From: Luteolibacter rhizosphaerae
GTDB taxonomy: Bacteria > Verrucomicrobiota > Verrucomicrobiia > Verrucomicrobiales > Akkermansiaceae
Length of the DNA: 64,000 nucleotides
Assembly (NCBI RefSeq): GCF_025950095.1
Contig: NZ_JAPDDR010000005.1
Span: 310,001 to 374,000, forward strand
Direction of reading: 5' to 3'
In this document: piece by piece, positions 32,403-42,078 of the stretch
Position numbering within the stretch: position 1 is the stretch's first letter
How the letters are laid out: every line of letters begins with the position of its first letter
Program-made: the position numbers and the translations under genes
The notes under the pieces: generated by a model
Seen by the model: the letters and a program-made list of their open reading frames with translations, nothing else
Database searches by the model: none
Told to the model about the DNA's origin: nothing

Positions 32403-35201
32403 TCAGCGTGCGCGATAGAACAGCTTCGCTGGCGAAGCTGCGGGCACCGTGTAAGGAGAACTGGCTCCCGGGACATCGGTGAAGTCTCCGAGGGTGGCCG
32501 AGGACTGAAGCACCCCGGTGTAGGTGATCACGTAGGAACTACCGACCTTCGAGATGGCAATCGTCGGGGTGGTCGCTCCTGAGCCTACGACGGACAGGTT
32601 GATGTTGTCGATATCCTGTCTGACGTAGAGTCCTCCGGTGCGTCCGCCGGCGATGAGGCGGAACGCTTCATTCGGCAGATCGAAGCCGGGCACGAGCACG
32701 TTCTTGAAGATCGAATGCGTGATGGGCGTTCCATTCACATTCTCGATCAGATCCATGCTGACCATGCCGCTGCCGGGACCATTGGTCAGGACGGTGATGA
32801 CGGCGCGGTTGAACACATCATTTGTCAGGACGAAGGGCGCCACTTGATCGACCAAAGCGACGCCCGGAGTGACCGGACCGATCATCCGGACGTAATCCGT
32901 GCCATAGTTGGCGAGGCCGAATGCAAGCGCCTGCGGGAAGCCGCCGTTGGCAGCGGGATTCTCCCAGTTCTTGCCGCTCTCGGCCGGGTTGATTGCTCCG
33001 GTCTCACCATACTGGCCGGTGCGGAAGAAGCCGATTCCGATGCCGTCCGCCGGGTTTACCGAACCCATCCGGAAGTCGAAGCTGAGACGAAGTGCCTGTG
33101 TGCCACTCGCGGGGACACGATTCCAAGCGATCGAGTTGTTGTTGCTTCCCGTGGCATCGGTGATCTGCGCGGCCATTCCGTTTGCCGGCACGCCGGTCGC
33201 CGTCACCGCTGGAGTGAAGGTGCCGCCGTTGGTCGTGAAACCGTAGGTGGAGTTCAGGTTCACCCCGTCGAAGTTGTCGGTAAGGAGAGGCTGATAGGCC
33301 AGAGCCGGAATGCTGCCGGCCAGCTTCGGATTGCTGGCGAAGGCGACTTCCACCCGGTCCGGATAGCCGTCCCCATCCGTATCCAATTTGTTAGGATCGG
33401 TGCCGGGCTGCGAGAGCCCTGTCCACGCTTCGTTTGGATCTTCGTCGCTATCCGGGAAACCGTCCTTATCCGAGTCGCCGGTCAAAGGATCGGTGCCGGT
33501 GTTGGTGGCGCTCACCCAGATGCCGGTATCAGTCTCCACGCCGTCCTTCAGGAGGTCGTCGTCCGTATCGTCATCCTTCGGCTTGGTGCCGCGGGCGTAT
33601 TCCTGGACGTTGGTCAGACCGTCGTTATCGGGATCACCTGCTGCGCCCTCGGCACCGACCGATGAGTTCGGGTTCAAGCCGTTGTCAGTCTCCCACTGGT
33701 TCGGCATGCCATCACCATCGGAGTCGCCGCTGTAGGCTTCGAGCAGTTCCCATGTGGTTTCCGATACGAGGAAGTACTCGCCTTGGGTCTGCGCGATACT
33801 GAGCTCCATCTGGTCTCCACCGCCCATCTCGAACTGGGTGTATTCGATGGTGTGCTCGCCTGCCGTGAGCTCAAGGAACCCGAGGATCGGGGTGTTCGCT
33901 TGGAAGTTCTGAAGGACGTCCTGACCATCCACCCGCAAGCGCTGGCCATCGTCCGCCAAACCACGGAAGGTGTAGTATCCCGTCTGCCGGATAAAGATGG
34001 TGCCGGTGGCTTGCGTGACGAACTGCGAACCACTCCCTGCCGTGTCGGGGAAGGCACGGTCCGCGCCGAAGTAACCTTGGGCCACGCCGTCGTTGGCGTA
34101 GTTGATCACCGGGTTGGTCTGGGTCGCGGAGGTGGCTGCATTCGTTCCTGCCAGAAGTGCATCAGCCACTTCAAAGCTATTCACCTCCGTTCCCGGAGTC
34201 GCGTGAACCTGCCGGACCGTGAAGCTGCCGCCGCCTGAAACCAGAGGGTTCCGGGTATCGAGAGCCAACTTGATGTCCAGCGGGTCATTGCTGGTGAGAT
34301 CGAGCGTTGCTGAGGCAGTGGATTGGATTCCATCGCCTTGATAGACCAGGGTGATGTTAGAGATTCCGTTCGGGTTGATCGTCAAAGGGGTCGTCAAACC
34401 TTGGACGGAGAACTTCGCGGCATCGGGCCCGGTGATGGTGTAACCGGTGATGGTCCACGGGGTGTTGCCCGTGTTCTCCAGGCCCACCCGGGAGGTCTGG
34501 GTGAACCCAACCTGTCCAATGATCCGCGACCAATATGGAGTAGGCACCGGATTGCCCGAAGTGAGGCTGTTGAATTGAGGGATCGGGACATTCGCGTTCA
34601 AGCCGATGAAGACCTGATAAGGCCCGCCCGTGCCTCCCGGGGGGCCGTAGCCGGTGCCCGCCACATTGGGATTCGCTGGCAAGGCTGCGTAGCCTCCCGG
34701 AGGATCTGCCACATTCACCCAATTACTAACACAAACATAGTAAGTTCCGGAAACTGCCGCCGTGAAAGTAAGTTTGCTGGCGCGGCCGATCGCATCGTCG
34801 TTTGTCGCCAGCACGGTTCCCGCAGGACCATAAAGGCCGATGAAAGAGTCGAAGTCGTCGTTTGTGGAGAAGTTCTTCAGATCGACTGAGATCACTTGAC
34901 CCGCATTCGCTTCAAGCCGGAAGAAGTCAAAGTCCCCGCTCAAGTCGCCTGTCACGCCATAGTCGCCATCGGCAGAGTGACCATAGGCCACCTTGATTCC
35001 GGTCGCAGTGGGTGTCAGACCGGTGGCGTTCGCCGTGGCGAAGGTGTCGTCCTGCTCAGTCTGGGTGATTACTTGGCTGAAGGCGGACGTGCTCAGACCA
35101 AGTAGTGCGCCAAGCACCGCGGCGGGTTTTCGAGCAGCGGTGAGAACGAGCCCGGGTTGGCTCGTGGGGATCGGGTTTATCGATTCGGGTTGGGTCGTCA
35201 T
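32403..35201 (-). CDS. giant exported protein with PPC domain, calcium-type repeats and verrucomicrobial C-terminal module
   Basis: 932 residues. A long signal peptide (ALGALLGLSTSAFS, cleavage near 43) is followed by a pre-peptidase C-terminal-like domain (~50-200; DFDFFRLEANAGQVISVDL), an immunoglobulin-like region (~210-330; ENTGNTPWTITGYTI), a PA14-like region (~370-480; YYTFRGLADDGQRLRVDG), then four thrombospondin type 3 calcium loops (DSDGDGMPNQ, DPDNDGLTNV, DSDKDGFPDS, DTDGDGYPDR; ~495-640), and a lectin-like region. The end SSATLGDFTDVPGASSPYTVP resembles a repeat-like module common at the C-terminus of verrucomicrobial exported proteins. No catalytic motif was seen; a surface adhesin or carbohydrate-binding protein is likely (inference). 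Confidence 0.78.
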   Translation of the reverse strand: MTTQPESINPIPTSQPGLVLTAARKPAAVLGALLGLSTSAFSQVITQTEQDDTFATANATGLTPTATGIKVAYGHSADGDYGVTGDLSGDFDFFRLEANAGQVISVDLKNFSTNDDFDSFIGLYGPAGTVLATNDDAIGRASKLTFTAAVSGTYYVCVSNWVNVADPPGGYAALPANPNVAGTGYGPPGGTGGPYQVFIGLNANVPIPQFNSLTSGNPVPTPYWSRIIGQVGFTQTSRVGLENTGNTPWTITGYTITGPDAAKFSVQGLTTPLTINPNGISNITLVYQGDGIQSTASATLDLTSNDPLDIKLALDTRNPLVSGGGSFTVRQVHATPGTEVNSFEVADALLAGTNAATSATQTNPVINYANDGVAQGYFGADRAFPDTAGSGSQFVTQATGTIFIRQTGYYTFRGLADDGQRLRVDGQDVLQNFQANTPILGFLELTAGEHTIEYTQFEMGGGDQMELSIAQTQGEYFLVSETTWELLEAYSGDSDGDGMPNQWETDNGLNPNSSVGAEGAAGDPDNDGLTNVQEYARGTKPKDDDTDDDLLKDGVETDTGIWVSATNTGTDPLTGDSDKDGFPDSDEDPNEAWTGLSQPGTDPNKLDTDGDGYPDRVEVAFASNPKLAGSIPALAYQPLLTDNFDGVNLNSTYGFTTNGGTFTPAVTATGVPANGMAAQITDATGSNNNSIAWNRVPASGTQALRLSFDFRMGSVNPADGIGIGFFRTGQYGETGAINPAESGKNWENPAANGGFPQALAFGLANYGTDYVRMIGPVTPGVALVDQVAPFVLTNDVFNRAVITVLTNGPGSGMVSMDLIENVNGTPITHSIFKNVLVPGFDLPNEAFRLIAGGRTGGLYVRQDIDNINLSVVGSGATTPTIAISKVGSSYVITYTGVLQSSATLGDFTDVPGASSPYTVPAASPAKLFYRAR

Positions 35202-35540
35202 ATATGGTTTTATTGCTTCTTACCTACCACCAAACCCCGCCTGATTGGGCGACACGGCCATGAACATCCCGGCCAGTGGGGATGTAGTGTTTTGCAACGA
35301 ATTGCACCGGTAACAAACTCATGGCCTTGAGGGACAGGTCGGGGAATCCCGGTGGCGAATGTTCCACCACCGAAACCTGCCTTAAAGCAGGCGGTGAGCC
35401 ACATCACAAGTTGGAGGGAGCACAAAGGGCTCCAGCAGGTGCGCAAAATTGCGATCAATGCTCTCCATAGTAATCCGCGCACCGAACTCATGATGGGCTC
35501 GCAGCCCTACCAGCTCCGGCACTGGCCGATCAGCAGTATG
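35202..35540 (-). promoter_or_regulatory. structured leader/promoter region of the giant PPC protein
   Basis: 339 bases with several inverted repeats, read on the minus strand. (1) CCTGC / GCAGG at 35376-35391. (2) CAGGT / ACCTG at 35335-35379 enclosing GGTGG / CCACC at 35351-35368. Elements 1 and 2 use the same bases (35376-35379), so only one can form at a time. (3) TGCAA / TTGCA at 35293-35306. (4) CATCCC / GGGATG at 35265-35284. (5) CGCC / GGCG close to 35240. This looks like a folded 5' leader. I do not recognise a known riboswitch class. A 96-codon open frame on the plus strand here (from 35352) has no supporting feature. Confidence 0.45.
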
Positions 35541-35577
35541 AAAAAAGTCTCCTCCAGCAATCTGCTAGAGAGGACTT
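35541..35577 (-). terminator. intrinsic terminator of the CotH/LTD giant gene
   Basis: On the minus strand AAGTCCTCTCTAGCA pairs with TGCTGGAGGAGACTT (15 positions, one mismatch and two G-U pairs, loop of three), followed by a run of T. It starts 36 bases after the stop of the 1604-residue CotH/LTD gene and so ends that transcript before the leader of the next gene. Confidence 0.88.
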
Positions 35578-35612
35578 CGATATATTTGAATACCTCCGAG
35601 ATGTCAGACAGA

Positions 35613-38600
35613 TCAAGGCGCCTCGTATGCTTCCAGACGTAAGAAGCCCCGAGATCCCAAGGGCAGCCAAGCCCTGCGGAGCTCGGTCGCACCGCTGGTA
35701 GAAATCAGCTCATCATGGGTGGCGGGAGTCCATTGGTTCAATGCCCCGGATTGGAAGGCCGAAAGCGTGCCGTCGTCGCGGTCCTTGCGCACCGAATAGT
35801 TCAGAACGAAGCGCGGACTGCCGTTGTTCGGATCGATCGCCGAGGAAAGCGCGGTAAAGCTGTTAGGATCGGAACCGAGCAGATACTCGACGAAGTTGTC
35901 GAGGCCGTCGCGGTCCGCATCCTCATTTGGCCCGCCAGCAGGTGACGTGATAGTGGCGATGCGCCACGCGGAGTATCCCCCTACCCCGCTGCCGGGGCCG
36001 GGCGCACCCGCGGTCCATGCCAAGGGATTGCTACCCCATTTACGGACGCCCACCCTGCGAATGGACGAGCCGGTACCTGACGCAGTGCTAGGCCACGGCG
36101 TGGAAGCGAGATAATTCACCTCGTCCTCCACCATCAGCCCCACATAGGCCGGTTCTTCCTCCGGCGGAGGCACCAGTCTGCGCAGACGCACTTCCCCGCC
36201 CGTATTCCCCAAAGTATCCGCCGCAGACCAAGGCCCGACCAAGCGGACTCCCGCCGGGACACCATACTGATTCCGGAAGCTGGTGGCTTGGGAGCCCTGC
36301 AGAACCGGATCGAAGGCGACTAGGACGATGGCTTCCGCCGGGGCAATCGTGAAGCCCACCGGGAAATCGAAATCGACATCGCCACGGAGCGTCCATCTGC
36401 CCAGATCCTCTACGGCACTGCCGGTATTCGAGATCTCGACGAACTCCGGCGTGACGCCCGCCGGATGATAATGGATCTCGGTGATTTGGACCGGCCCGAC
36501 ACGCGCTGCCGAGTTCGCCTGCGAAGGCGTATAGCTCGCCAAAGGCGTGAACTCCCCCGAGCCGTCCGGAAAGCGCCCGTAGGCAATGCCCGGCAAAACC
36601 GGAGTCCATTCCGGAGCGTCCTCGAAGTTCCGGAACTTGCCATTGGCGGGATCCGCGGAGACCAGCCAGAGGCTCCCCCCCCGATGGCCATCGAGACTCA
36701 TCTCCCCATTCGGGCTGAAGGCCGCTTCGCCAATCAGCAGGTATCCTCCCGCAGGAAGCACCGTGTTATCCGGGATCCGGTAAGTCTTGAGATCCTCTCC
36801 ATACTCGGGATCCGCCGAATGGCTCAGGAACCAACCGCCGAGATTCACCGGGGCCGGACCATTGTTGCGCAGCTCGATGGCGTCGCCTTGAGGTGTCACG
36901 GTATTGGCGAGGATCTCATTGATCACCACCCCCGACAGGGCCGGTGCCGAGGTGATACCGGGATCCCCATGCACGGCGACGCTGGATTTCCAGTTGAGAG
37001 GATTCTCGTAGTCCGAGGTGAGATTGCCCAGAGCCACATACTCGAGAGCGCTGCCGTCGCCGTCCGCCCGTTCCGGCCAATCGTCCTCATCGTCGTAATT
37101 GAACTCGGCGATCACGGCCCCATTCCGATCCAGCACGCTGATTGCTTCCCCTGCATTGTCCAAGCCTCCGTCGCCCGTCCATAGGCCCACGATACGTGCG
37201 GCCGCGGCGGCCCCGTAGCGGAGCGTGAATGCTTGGACATTCTTCGCGACCACGGCCCGGGCGCCCGGTGCGAGCGTGAATGCCGGAAGCGTGAGAGCGC
37301 TGGCCGGCGAGCCTTCGCCGAAGGAGACGTTCTGAAGATTCACCGCGCCGGCACTGACGTTCTTCAACTCGATCCATTCGAAATCCCCGCCTTCCGCCTC
37401 AGGCATCGCGAGGGCTTCAGCATCGTCGGGATCGAGCGGATGATAGTTGATCGCGCTCACCCGCAGATTGGCTGCGCTGGCATAGCTTTCGTTGACGAGA
37501 TAGAGCGCTTCGACCGGACCGCTCCAGTTGGTGGCGGGAACTGCAAAGCTGCCGCTGCGCTGGGCTCGCGCCGTCACTTTGGTGGTGGCGGAGACCACGA
37601 CCGGGGTGCCGGTGTATTGCAGAGCGCTTGCCGAGGTGCCGCCGCCTTCCGCCCGCGGGTCGCTGCCATCGAGCGTGTAGAAGACGGTGCTGCCGGGGGG
37701 CACGGTGAAGGTCACGGTCTGCCCCGCGGTCACGGGGCCTGCTGCGGGAAGAATGCCCGGGCGGGTCGCGAACTGGCTATCGATCCAAGTCGAACGGCTC
37801 GAGAGCCAGTTTTTCATCACGGCGGTTTCAGTCGTGATGTTATTGGAAGTGGCGGAGCCGTACCAGCGGGCGTAGTCGCGCTTCGCGGGATTGTTCGTGT
37901 CGGCAGGCCGGAACTGGGCGAGGTAACCGTCGAGGATCGAATTCACATTCGACGTGGCCAGCGGGCCGTCGCGCAGCTTCTGCCAGCGATCCACGTAGAG
38001 CTGCCGGAACTCGATGTCTTGGAAGAGCTGCGACCACCAAGCGAAGAGGAAGTAGTTGGTTCCGTCGCCGGTGCCATGCCAAGTGTTGGTTTCGTTGTCG
38101 CGTCCATCGGTGGAATTCACGGAGCGGTCGAAGTCCCAGAGAGGACCCGCCGCCATCTTCCCGGCACGGTCCTTATGGTAGTAGGCGCTGAGCCGGAGAG
38201 CATCGACATTCTTCGATACCATGCTGAAGATATTGTGGTCCGCCCATGCCTCGGAATCGATGTAGTTGCGGTAAGTCCGCGTGGTGAACCCTGCGGAAGC
38301 CTCGGTGTAGACGGCATTTTCAAAGGATTGGAAGTAGTTCACCAGATAGCTGCTCTGCTGCGTGGCCAAGTCCGCGAGCTTCGGCCGGTGGATCACCAGT
38401 GCGTCCGCGCCTGCCGGGTTGTTGCGCTGGGTGCGCCATTGGAACTCATCGGCCTCCGGTTGATCCACTTTGAAAATGAAGCCGCCGCTCACGCCGGGAA
38501 GGGTCGTCTCGGAGGGCTCCATGTTCGCCACGTCCACCCGATCGCTGCCGCGGCGGATGTTCTCGATCAGCACGTAAACGCCGCGGTAGTCGTTGTTCGC

Positions 38601-40427
38601 GTTGTTATTGGCCGGATCGAAGCTGAGTGCATTGCCATTCTGGTTGAAGACCACCTCGACCAATCGGGTGCGCGGAGCCCAGCGCCCGGCCTGACGGCTG
38701 ACCTCGTAGATCCATTGGTTGCGCATGAAGGCGCGGTCGAAGTCGTAGCAGCCGACCAAGGCCCAGTCCTCATCCGCGGGCATACCCAGAACCTCGACAT
38801 CCTTCCCTGCACCGCTTTCATCCTGGAACTCGATATTCCAAGAGCGCTTCGGGAAGCCGGACGAACTCCTTCCCCGGCGATTCACCGCAGCGCGCAGGTT
38901 GATGATGGGTACCGAATTGGTGGCCAGCGAGGCGAAGCCGCTCACATCACGGTCGTAGAGCTGCACCCGGCAGTCCTGTTTGGCCTCACCGGTGTCCCCT
39001 CCGCCGAAATTGTTGATCACGACAATCGGCAGACAAGATCTGAAGGCACCGTTGGCATCGTAGTTCGCGATGGTGGTATCGATCAGTTCATAGTGCCGGG
39101 CCCCGATAAACCCGAGCGCCCCCGTCGTGGTCGACACGATCCGAGCGCGAATCCGCGCACTGGCCGCGACGGGGACGGGGCTGGAGTAGAGCAAGGAGCT
39201 GGCGGTGGGAGTGCTGCCGTCGGTGGTGTAGCGGATCTGTTGCCCCGAGATCGCTCCGCCGAGAGTGAGATTGAAGTTGCCCGTAAAGGTGCCGGACTGA
39301 CGCGAGAACGTAACCTCCTGAGGGATCACGACGCCGCTCGATCCGGAATTCCGGGCACCCGGCGTAGGCGTGGAGAAGTAGGCGGCGGGGAGCGGGTCAC
39401 CGGCCGCGAACTCCTCGCCTGCGAACTCGGGCCGAATCAGGAAATCTGAACTGGTGGCGTTCACGTTCATCGCCTGGATCGCGAGAATGTTCTGCCCGGT
39501 GACGATCAGTCCTTTGCTTTCCGTGACGTCGAAGTCGGTGAAGATGAGGCTATCGGCGTCCACCGGCTGGGTCCCGGTGGCTTGGCTATTCCACTGGACC
39601 GGGTTCGGGCAATTCCGGCGGACTTGGGTATTCCCGGAGAGCAGAGGCTGGCCATTGAGCCAAGCGATGAAGCCGTCGTCGTATTTCACGCGTAGCTTGA
39701 GGCCTGCGATCGACATTCCCGCGGGAACGTTGAATGGGATCCGGACATAACAGGAGCGATTCGCCGCATTGACCATGGCTGTCCGGGTGTTCCCGTTCGC
39801 GCCGATCTGCGGATTGTAGTCCACCGCGGTGGTATTGGTGTCGAATCCCAGACCGAGGTTCGCGGAGGTCCAACCCGCTCCGGGGATGAAATTTCGCTGG
39901 ATCCAGCTCGTGCCGGGGACCGTGGCAGAAGTGGGCACGGTCCATTGGGCGGCCGCACTTTCGGTGAAGAAGGTCACCGGAGACACATTCGATGGCAGGC
40001 CGTAGGAGATATCCGGGAACTGGGCTGGGAAGGAGGGGTTATATTGCGAGACGACCGTGGACCCGTTCGGACGCACTAAGCCCAGGAATTCACCGTCCGC
40101 GCTGAGGGAGAAATTCGTATGCAGGGGCTGCCCGGTCACACGCCGGTCCTTGCCCGAGGCGAAGACCACCAGATAGCCCCCCGGAGCGATGGTTACGGCC
40201 GGGAAACGCCACTTGTTCTTCTCGGAGGCGTTGTCGGTGAGATACCAGTTTGTGAGATCCGCAGAAACGGAATCCGGATTGTGAATTTCGACCCAATCCG
40301 GACGATCGTCGTCCTCATCTTCCAGGCCGTTTTGGTTACTGGCGCAAAATTCCGAGATCACGGGGTCGGCTTTCGCGAGGGGCGAAATTGCCACAAAAAG
40401 CAGCAGCGAGACAAGAAATGGTCGCAT
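35613..40427 (-). CDS. giant exported protein with lamin-tail domains and a CotH kinase-like domain
   Basis: About 1604 residues from the ATG at 40427, chosen because a signal peptide follows (RPFLVSLLLFVAISPLAKA). Lamin-tail domain 1 starts at once (VISEFCASNQNGLEDEDDDR...DWVEIHN). A chitobiase-C-type segment (YTTDGSTPTASSLLYSS) precedes the CotH-like region, recognised by GVYVLIENI, NIFSMVSKNVDALRLSAYYH and GPLWDFDRSVNSTDG. A second DGSDP segment and three more lamin-tail domains follow (FEWIELKNVSAGAVNL, DAIELRNNGPAPVNLGGW, PEFVEISNTGSAVEDL). CotH proteins are atypical kinases in spore coats; the bacterial secreted forms with lamin tails are poorly understood. The C-terminal LNYSVRKDRDDGTLSAF end is a common module in verrucomicrobial exported proteins. 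Confidence 0.85.
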   Translation of the reverse strand: MRPFLVSLLLFVAISPLAKADPVISEFCASNQNGLEDEDDDRPDWVEIHNPDSVSADLTNWYLTDNASEKNKWRFPAVTIAPGGYLVVFASGKDRRVTGQPLHTNFSLSADGEFLGLVRPNGSTVVSQYNPSFPAQFPDISYGLPSNVSPVTFFTESAAAQWTVPTSATVPGTSWIQRNFIPGAGWTSANLGLGFDTNTTAVDYNPQIGANGNTRTAMVNAANRSCYVRIPFNVPAGMSIAGLKLRVKYDDGFIAWLNGQPLLSGNTQVRRNCPNPVQWNSQATGTQPVDADSLIFTDFDVTESKGLIVTGQNILAIQAMNVNATSSDFLIRPEFAGEEFAAGDPLPAAYFSTPTPGARNSGSSGVVIPQEVTFSRQSGTFTGNFNLTLGGAISGQQIRYTTDGSTPTASSLLYSSPVPVAASARIRARIVSTTTGALGFIGARHYELIDTTIANYDANGAFRSCLPIVVINNFGGGDTGEAKQDCRVQLYDRDVSGFASLATNSVPIINLRAAVNRRGRSSSGFPKRSWNIEFQDESGAGKDVEVLGMPADEDWALVGCYDFDRAFMRNQWIYEVSRQAGRWAPRTRLVEVVFNQNGNALSFDPANNNANNDYRGVYVLIENIRRGSDRVDVANMEPSETTLPGVSGGFIFKVDQPEADEFQWRTQRNNPAGADALVIHRPKLADLATQQSSYLVNYFQSFENAVYTEASAGFTTRTYRNYIDSEAWADHNIFSMVSKNVDALRLSAYYHKDRAGKMAAGPLWDFDRSVNSTDGRDNETNTWHGTGDGTNYFLFAWWSQLFQDIEFRQLYVDRWQKLRDGPLATSNVNSILDGYLAQFRPADTNNPAKRDYARWYGSATSNNITTETAVMKNWLSSRSTWIDSQFATRPGILPAAGPVTAGQTVTFTVPPGSTVFYTLDGSDPRAEGGGTSASALQYTGTPVVVSATTKVTARAQRSGSFAVPATNWSGPVEALYLVNESYASAANLRVSAINYHPLDPDDAEALAMPEAEGGDFEWIELKNVSAGAVNLQNVSFGEGSPASALTLPAFTLAPGARAVVAKNVQAFTLRYGAAAAARIVGLWTGDGGLDNAGEAISVLDRNGAVIAEFNYDDEDDWPERADGDGSALEYVALGNLTSDYENPLNWKSSVAVHGDPGITSAPALSGVVINEILANTVTPQGDAIELRNNGPAPVNLGGWFLSHSADPEYGEDLKTYRIPDNTVLPAGGYLLIGEAAFSPNGEMSLDGHRGGSLWLVSADPANGKFRNFEDAPEWTPVLPGIAYGRFPDGSGEFTPLASYTPSQANSAARVGPVQITEIHYHPAGVTPEFVEISNTGSAVEDLGRWTLRGDVDFDFPVGFTIAPAEAIVLVAFDPVLQGSQATSFRNQYGVPAGVRLVGPWSAADTLGNTGGEVRLRRLVPPPEEEPAYVGLMVEDEVNYLASTPWPSTASGTGSSIRRVGVRKWGSNPLAWTAGAPGPGSGVGGYSAWRIATITSPAGGPNEDADRDGLDNFVEYLLGSDPNSFTALSSAIDPNNGSPRFVLNYSVRKDRDDGTLSAFQSGALNQWTPATHDELISTSGATELRRAWLPLGSRGFLRLEAYEAP

Positions 40428-40476
40428 CGGGTGGGTTTTTGCAAGGGGGCAGAAGCCGTCGCGAGCTCGACGGCAG

Positions 40477-40492
40477 GTGACGGTTACGTCAC
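40477..40492. promoter_or_regulatory. small palindrome between the CotH gene and xylA
   Basis: GTGACG-gtta-CGTCAC, six-base arms with a four-base centre, in the 211-base divergent gap. It is 50 bases upstream of the CotH/LTD start and about 147 bases from xylA. The shape fits a dimeric regulator site or a short hairpin. No other gene is seen in the gap; the sequence near 40560-40600 is AT-richer and could hold the xylA promoter. Confidence 0.4.
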
Positions 40493-40638
40493 AATCCATC
40501 TTCGGGTTTAGCACCTTGGCAAGCCCGTCCCCCACCCACTCCCGCGCACTAATTCGGATTCACCCGACAGGAATTACGCAATCATACACAATTCAGTGAT
40601 GGACTCGCGGGGTGCGAAACCGTATTGCGATTTCACCC

Positions 40639-41946
40639 ATGGCTTACTTCCCGGACATTCCCAAGGTCGTCTTTGAGGGCCCCAAATCCAAGAATCCATT
40701 CGCATTCAAGCATTACAATCCCGACGAGGTGATCGAAGGGAAAACGATGCGTGAACATTTCCGTTTCGGCGCAGCCTATTGGCACGTGATGCGGAACGGT
40801 CTGGCCGACCCTTTCGGCGGGGGGACGGCGGTCACCCCTTGGGATGACCAGTCGGATTCCGTGGACAACGCCAAGAAGCGGGCGGACGTCTTCTTCGAGT
40901 TCCTCGAGAAGATCGATATCGACTACTACTGCTTCCACGATCGCGACATCGCTCCGGAGTTGAACGACTTCGCCAAGTCCACGGCGGCTCTTAACCAAGT
41001 GGTGGAGCACCTCGGCGGCCTGCAGAAGGCGACCGGCAAGAAACTGCTCTGGGGCACGGCCTGCCTCTTCTCGCACCCCCGCTACTCGCAGGGCGCCGGC
41101 ACCTCGCCGGATGCCCGGGTCTTCGCCTACGGCGCAGCCCAGGTGAAGGCGGCGATGGATGCCACCCACGCGCTCGGCGGCGAGGGCTACACCTTCTGGG
41201 GCGGCCGCGAAGGCTACGCCACCCTGCTAAATACGGACATGAAGCGCGAGCTGGATCACTTGGCCACGCTCCTGCACATGGCCGTCGCTCACAAGAAGAA
41301 GATCGGCTTCACCGGCCAGTTCTATATCGAGCCGAAGCCACGCGAACCCTCCACCCACCAGTATGACTCGGACTCGGCTGCCTGCCTGAACTTCCTCCGG
41401 CAGTATGATCTGCTCGAGCACTTCAAGCTCAACATCGAGACCAACCATGCCACACTCGCCGGCCACACGATGGAGCACGAGTTGACCGTAGCCATGGACG
41501 CGGGTGCACTCGGCTCGATCGATGCGAACCAAGGCGACGAGCTACTGGGCTGGGATACCGACCAATTCCCGAGCGACCTGTATGGCACGACCAAGGTGAT
41601 GCTGAAGCTGCTCGAGATGGGCGGCTTCACCACCGGTGGCCTGAACTTCGACGCGAAGCGCCGCCGTGAGTCCCACGAGCCGGTCGATCTCTTCCACGCC
41701 CACATCGGTGGCATGGATGCCTTCGCCCGCGGTCTGAAGACCGCTGCCGCCATCCGCGAGGACGGCCGCATCGCCGACTTCGTGAAGTCCCGTTACTCAA
41801 GCTGGGACAGCGGGATCGGCCAGCAAATCGAAAGCGGGGCGATGGACTTCGACCAGCTGACCGACTGGGTGCTCCGCAATCCCGAGCCGGTGATCGCGTC
41901 CGGCCGCCAGGAACTGATGGAGAACATCCTCAACGAACTTCTGTGA
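40639..41946 (+). CDS. xylA: xylose isomerase
   Basis: 435 residues from the ATG at 40639; an in-frame ATG or GTG upstream would add only nine unconserved residues. Family blocks: [30 protein letters not shown] (catalytic His), [39 protein letters not shown] (metal-binding Glu), [37 protein letters not shown] (metal-binding Asp) and [13 protein letters not shown]. The metal-dependent cytosolic enzyme converts D-xylose to D-xylulose. It stands without xylB or a xylose transporter next to it. A strong terminator follows. Confidence 0.97.
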   Translation: MAYFPDIPKVVFEGPKSKNPFAFKHYNPDEVIEGKTMREHFRFGAAYWHVMRNGLADPFGGGTAVTPWDDQSDSVDNAKKRADVFFEFLEKIDIDYYCFHDRDIAPELNDFAKSTAALNQVVEHLGGLQKATGKKLLWGTACLFSHPRYSQGAGTSPDARVFAYGAAQVKAAMDATHALGGEGYTFWGGREGYATLLNTDMKRELDHLATLLHMAVAHKKKIGFTGQFYIEPKPREPSTHQYDSDSAACLNFLRQYDLLEHFKLNIETNHATLAGHTMEHELTVAMDAGALGSIDANQGDELLGWDTDQFPSDLYGTTKVMLKLLEMGGFTTGGLNFDAKRRRESHEPVDLFHAHIGGMDAFARGLKTAAAIREDGRIADFVKSRYSSWDSGIGQQIESGAMDFDQLTDWVLRNPEPVIASGRQELMENILNELL

Positions 41947-42027
41947 CCGGCGGCGGGTTCGCCCGCCAAGGGTCACCTTCCAACGGGTGCCAAACGGTCC
42001 GGTGCGCAAGTGCCGGACCGTTTCATT
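41943..42027 (+). terminator. tandem hairpins and intrinsic terminator after xylA
   Basis: First hairpin: GTGACC / GGTCAC (41943-41948 with 41971-41976) enclosing GGCGGG / CCCGCC. Second hairpin: AAACGGTCCGG / CCGGACCGTTT (41992-42002 with 42013-42023, loop TGCGCAAGTG), followed by CATTTTA. The second is a classical terminator; the first overlaps the xylA stop codon and may protect the 3' end. Confidence 0.85.
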
Positions 42028-42078
42028 TTATCCGGAGCTCGGGCTCGCCGCCGGCCACGATTCTGATAGATAGGGGCG

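Noticed and set aside
35352-35642. A 96-codon plus-strand frame in the gap between the two giant proteins
   Set aside because: It spans a leader with hairpins and the minus-strand terminator at 35541-35577 and runs into the end of the CotH gene. Its translation resembles no family I know; a decayed gene cannot be fully excluded.
37233-39449. A 738-codon open frame on the plus strand
   Set aside because: It lies wholly inside the CotH/LTD gene on the other strand, has no domain or signal peptide I can see, and is the product of GC-rich codon use on the opposite strand.
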